From the NCBI GenBank assembly GCA_903873095.1, contig CAIQMU010000006.1, positions 1 to 8,913 of the forward strand: DNA of 8,913 nucleotides, read 5' to 3'. The notes beneath the pieces are model-generated. The model was not told the origin of the DNA. It worked only from the letters and a program-made list of their open reading frames with translations, and searched no databases. Below, piece by piece: positions 6,522-8,913 of the stretch. The DNA is from an uncultured bacterium. Its GTDB lineage: Bacteria; Patescibacteriota; Minisyncoccia; Phycocordibacterales; UBA1006. Every line of letters starts with the position of its first letter. The stretch's first letter is position 1. The position numbers were made by a program, and so were the translations under genes.

Positions 6522-6554
6522 CTCGCGTCCCACCACCGAAGCAATGGGAGGGTT
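6502..6554 (-). ncRNA. Candidate short structured RNA (about 53 nt)
   Basis: Two consecutive hairpins are encoded on the minus strand. The first (6549-6528) has a 9-bp stem TCCCATTGC/GTGGTGGGA capped by a UUCG tetraloop; three of its pairs are G-U wobbles that become mismatches on the other strand, which fixes the coding strand. The second is the terminator at 6502-6521. A -10-like TAGAAT (6566-6561) with a weak -35 TTGCGT 16 nt further upstream predicts a start near 6554. The unit is therefore a promoter, a stable hairpin and a terminator with no room for a protein. It could be a small regulatory RNA or the remains of a leader/attenuator ahead of the cassette. It does not match any RNA family I know. 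Confidence 0.4.
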
Positions 6555-6748
6555 ACTAATATTCTATAGGAGATATAAAAAAACGCAAGTTTATTATCCA
6601 CACATTTTTGAATGATTAAAACAAGCTCTTTTTGGAATATGCTAATCTGAATCTACCGAGCTACCCAACTGACAAGTGCCTTGCAATGATAGGCCTTCCC
6701 AAATTCCCTGTTTACCGGGGCTTTTTGTTTGGGCTTGAAAATTCAACC
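6522..6748. other. Intergenic region without a supported protein gene
   Basis: Apart from the candidate small RNA and its promoter, this stretch holds one perfect DnaA-box sequence TTATCCACA (6594-6602), a weak plus-strand hairpin followed by CTTTTTG (about 6706-6726), and the short palindrome TTGAAAATTCAA near 6735. A 63-codon plus-strand open frame starting at 6632 runs through the downstream terminator and into the next gene in antisense and is not credible. Confidence 0.5.
6594..6602 (+). promoter_or_regulatory. Isolated perfect DnaA-box sequence
   Basis: TTATCCACA matches the strongest DnaA recognition sequence exactly. I noticed no second copy in the window, so an origin here is not supported; it could be chance in AT-rich DNA or a DnaA-dependent regulatory site. 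Confidence 0.3.
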
Positions 6749-6778
6749 AAAAAAAAGCCGAGGAATCCCTCGGCTTTT
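6749..6778. terminator. Strong intrinsic terminator after the 263-residue gene
   Basis: An 11-bp perfect stem AAAAGCCGAGG/CCTCGGCTTTT (6753-6763 with 6768-6778) with a 4-nt loop; the minus strand continues into an eight-T run. It begins about 4 nt after the TAA of the 263-residue gene. It could also stop plus-strand transcripts. Confidence 0.9.
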
Positions 6779-6782
6779 ACTT

Positions 6783-7574
6783 TTACTTTTTCTGTTGATC
6801 AATTCTATTTTTTATATAATTAACAAGATCATCCTTTGTTGGTGAAGCTAATAAAAAGCGTTCAGTAGAATAATCTTTATTAAAATATAGATTATCTGTT
6901 TTAATAATTCCTGTTTTTATACCATCAATTTCTTCTTGGTATTCAGGTAGGTAAAATGCATTGAAAGCTTTGTTAATATCATCTGATCTTGTTGCACCTC
7001 CATTTCGAGGTCCTTCTCCGTAATAAAGATTAATTACTGCTTTATTAAAATTCTTTACCGAAGAGGACTTTCTATCGTCTGTAACTTCCTCTCCGTCCAA
7101 TGAAATCCAAAGATCATCATCTACATGAATATCATAAACAAAATGGTCTTTTTCTTTTCGAAGGAGAGGATGTAATTCTTGAACGATTTCTTGTTCTGCT
7201 TTAATAAATAACCTATCTACGTTTGATAAAAATTCTATGAGCTTTTCCTTTCCTTTTTCACCTTCCAAAATTTTAGCTTCAAGAGCAAGTCGCTCATTTT
7301 CCTCTCGTTTTGCTTTCAAAACAGGAGAATTTTCTTGCGCTTCTTTACGTTCAGCTTTATGGGCTTTTTCAGCTTCGCTATATCGAACGGTTGGAGGAAG
7401 TGTGAGACTCCTTTTATTTTCATCATATTCCCAATGCCTAAATTCCTGAGTGGTCGTACTTTTACCCTTTTCTTGAGCCAAAAGTTTTTTTGCCTTTTCA
7501 GGGTCAGTTTTACGAACATCTTTTAAATCTTCCGCAAGATTTTTGCGATATCTCCCAAAATTAAATAGTTCCAT
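6783..7574 (-). CDS. Hypothetical charged protein with helical middle (263 aa)
   Basis: I do not recognise a family. The N-terminal third (residues 1-60) is highly charged (YRKNLAEDLKDVRKTDPEKA) with a short beta-like stretch EFRHWEYDENKRSLTLPPTVRY (44-65). Residues about 66-135 are rich in Glu, Lys and Ala and are likely a long helix or coiled coil (SEAEKAHKAERKEAQEN; REENERLALEAKILEGEKGK). The C-terminal part (about 140-263) appears to be a globular alpha/beta domain containing DDDLWISLDGEEV (152-164), KAVINLYYGEGPRNGGATRS (178-197) and STERFLLASPTKDDLVNYI (236-254). There is no signal peptide or membrane helix, so it is probably cytoplasmic. It is a single-gene unit with its own promoter and terminator, placed between the 16S gene and the small-RNA region. 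It lies where 23S rRNA would normally follow 16S. Confidence 0.7.
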   Translation of the reverse strand: MELFNFGRYRKNLAEDLKDVRKTDPEKAKKLLAQEKGKSTTTQEFRHWEYDENKRSLTLPPTVRYSEAEKAHKAERKEAQENSPVLKAKREENERLALEAKILEGEKGKEKLIEFLSNVDRLFIKAEQEIVQELHPLLRKEKDHFVYDIHVDDDLWISLDGEEVTDDRKSSSVKNFNKAVINLYYGEGPRNGGATRSDDINKAFNAFYLPEYQEEIDGIKTGIIKTDNLYFNKDYSTERFLLASPTKDDLVNYIKNRIDQQKK

Positions 7575-7620
7575 GCTGTTAATATTAAATGTTTTAAAAT
7601 GAAATACAAATTCAAAACGA

Positions 7621-7649
7621 ATATTAGCACTATATATGAATTAAGTCAA
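7621..7649 (-). promoter_or_regulatory. Putative promoter of the 263-residue protein gene
   Basis: TTGACT (7649-7644), a 17-nt spacer ending in TGC (extended -10) and TAATAT (7626-7621). The predicted start near 7614 gives a leader of about 40 nt with no Shine-Dalgarno. A second TAATAT (7587-7582) ends 7 nt before the ATG and could give a leaderless transcript. Confidence 0.6.
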
Positions 7650-7674
7650 GAACCACAGGCATCCTTACACAAAG

Positions 7675-7697
7675 AAAAAACCGCACATGTGTGCAGT
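7675..7697 (-). terminator. Intrinsic terminator of the 16S rRNA transcript
   Basis: On the minus strand ACTGCAC and GTGCGGT pair (7 bp, one G-U) around ACAT and lead into a six-T run. The wobble pair is a mismatch on the other strand. It lies about 245 nt beyond the predicted 16S 3' end and just before the next gene's promoter. Confidence 0.65.
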
Positions 7698-7941
7698 GTT
7701 TTCTTGTAAATGTAACAAGAATAAAGAGGTTTATGCATCCCATCAAAAGATTTCAAAGTCTTTTGTTTCGTCCTATGACCCATCATGTCTCTGTACAGAA
7801 TGACACGATCGGGTTTTCGGTTCTGGTAACGGTATCAGAACACCGTGCTTATTTTAATGATGATAAAGCAATCATCGATCAACACGAATGTTGAACACCG
7901 ACAATAGAGTTTGTAATTCCTAAGAATTAAAACCGATCTTC
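7698..7941 (-). other. 16S rRNA 3' trailer, no protein or tRNA seen
   Basis: This stretch contains several local hairpins on the minus strand: UCAACA-UUCG-UGUUGA (7894-7879), GATGAT/ATCATC (7876-7859) and GTTCTG/CAGAAC (about 7839-7818). They may be processing or folding elements of the precursor. I find no tRNA (no T-loop with a paired acceptor stem), and no 23S or 5S sequence. A 67-codon plus-strand open frame here is antisense to the precursor and unlikely to be real. Confidence 0.5.

Positions 7942-8913
<972 letters not shown>

Noticed and set aside
6640..6720. tRNA-like fragment on the minus strand (GTCAGTTGGGTAGCTCGGTAGA)
   Set aside because: It resembles a D-arm, but the D-stem does not close, there is no T-loop (GGTTCGANTCC type) and no acceptor stem pairing, so it is not a tRNA gene. 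A decayed remnant cannot be shown.
6632..6823. Plus-strand 63-codon open frame
   Set aside because: It crosses a strong terminator and ends antisense within the 263-residue gene; its sequence has no protein-like character.

Overview
The window reads as a chromosomal piece of a small-genome, AT-rich bacterium, most likely a member of the Candidate Phyla Radiation (Patescibacteria). The best evidence is the partial 16S rRNA at the right end. It is clearly bacterial but has non-canonical bases at normally invariant sites (AATAGACGGGGACTCGC at the 910-930 region, AACGAACGAAACCC at the 1100 region, TTGTACTCACC at 1391-1400). All nine complete genes end in TAA and the standard code fits throughout. 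I cannot place it to class.

Layout, left to right: the N-terminal part of uvrA (minus, running off the left edge); a small two-helix membrane protein (plus) sharing an overlapping divergent promoter region with uvrA; a membrane-anchored RsiV/PdaC-like (DUF3298) protein (minus); a PlsC-like acyltransferase (minus); an unrecognised 137-residue protein (plus); complete uvrB (minus). Then come, all minus and packed 5 to 12 nt apart ahead of uvrB, a 217-residue CHAT/caspase-like putative cysteine peptidase and two unrecognised small proteins (78 and 61 residues). Beyond these lie a candidate short structured RNA, a 263-residue charged protein with a helical middle, and the 3' two thirds of a 16S rRNA gene (minus). 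The transcription units are separated by clear intrinsic terminators.

Functional themes: nucleotide excision repair (UvrA, UvrB); envelope (acyltransferase, lysozyme-receptor-like domain); a possible protease-based conflict or signalling cassette (61 aa, 78 aa, CHAT-like) that is transcriptionally fused to uvrB; and an unusual translation system.

The most striking observation concerns translation initiation. The 16S keeps helix 45 and the GGATCA that follows it, but the anti-Shine-Dalgarno CCTCCTTA is replaced by TTTCAATT. Matching this, no gene start in the window has a Shine-Dalgarno sequence, and three starts sit 6 or 7 nt after a TATAAT-like -10 box, as expected of leaderless mRNAs. The same 16S has about 125 extra nt folded as a long rod in helix 40. 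It is followed about 245 nt later by a terminator and a protein gene rather than by 23S rRNA, so it appears to be an unlinked, orphan 16S gene.
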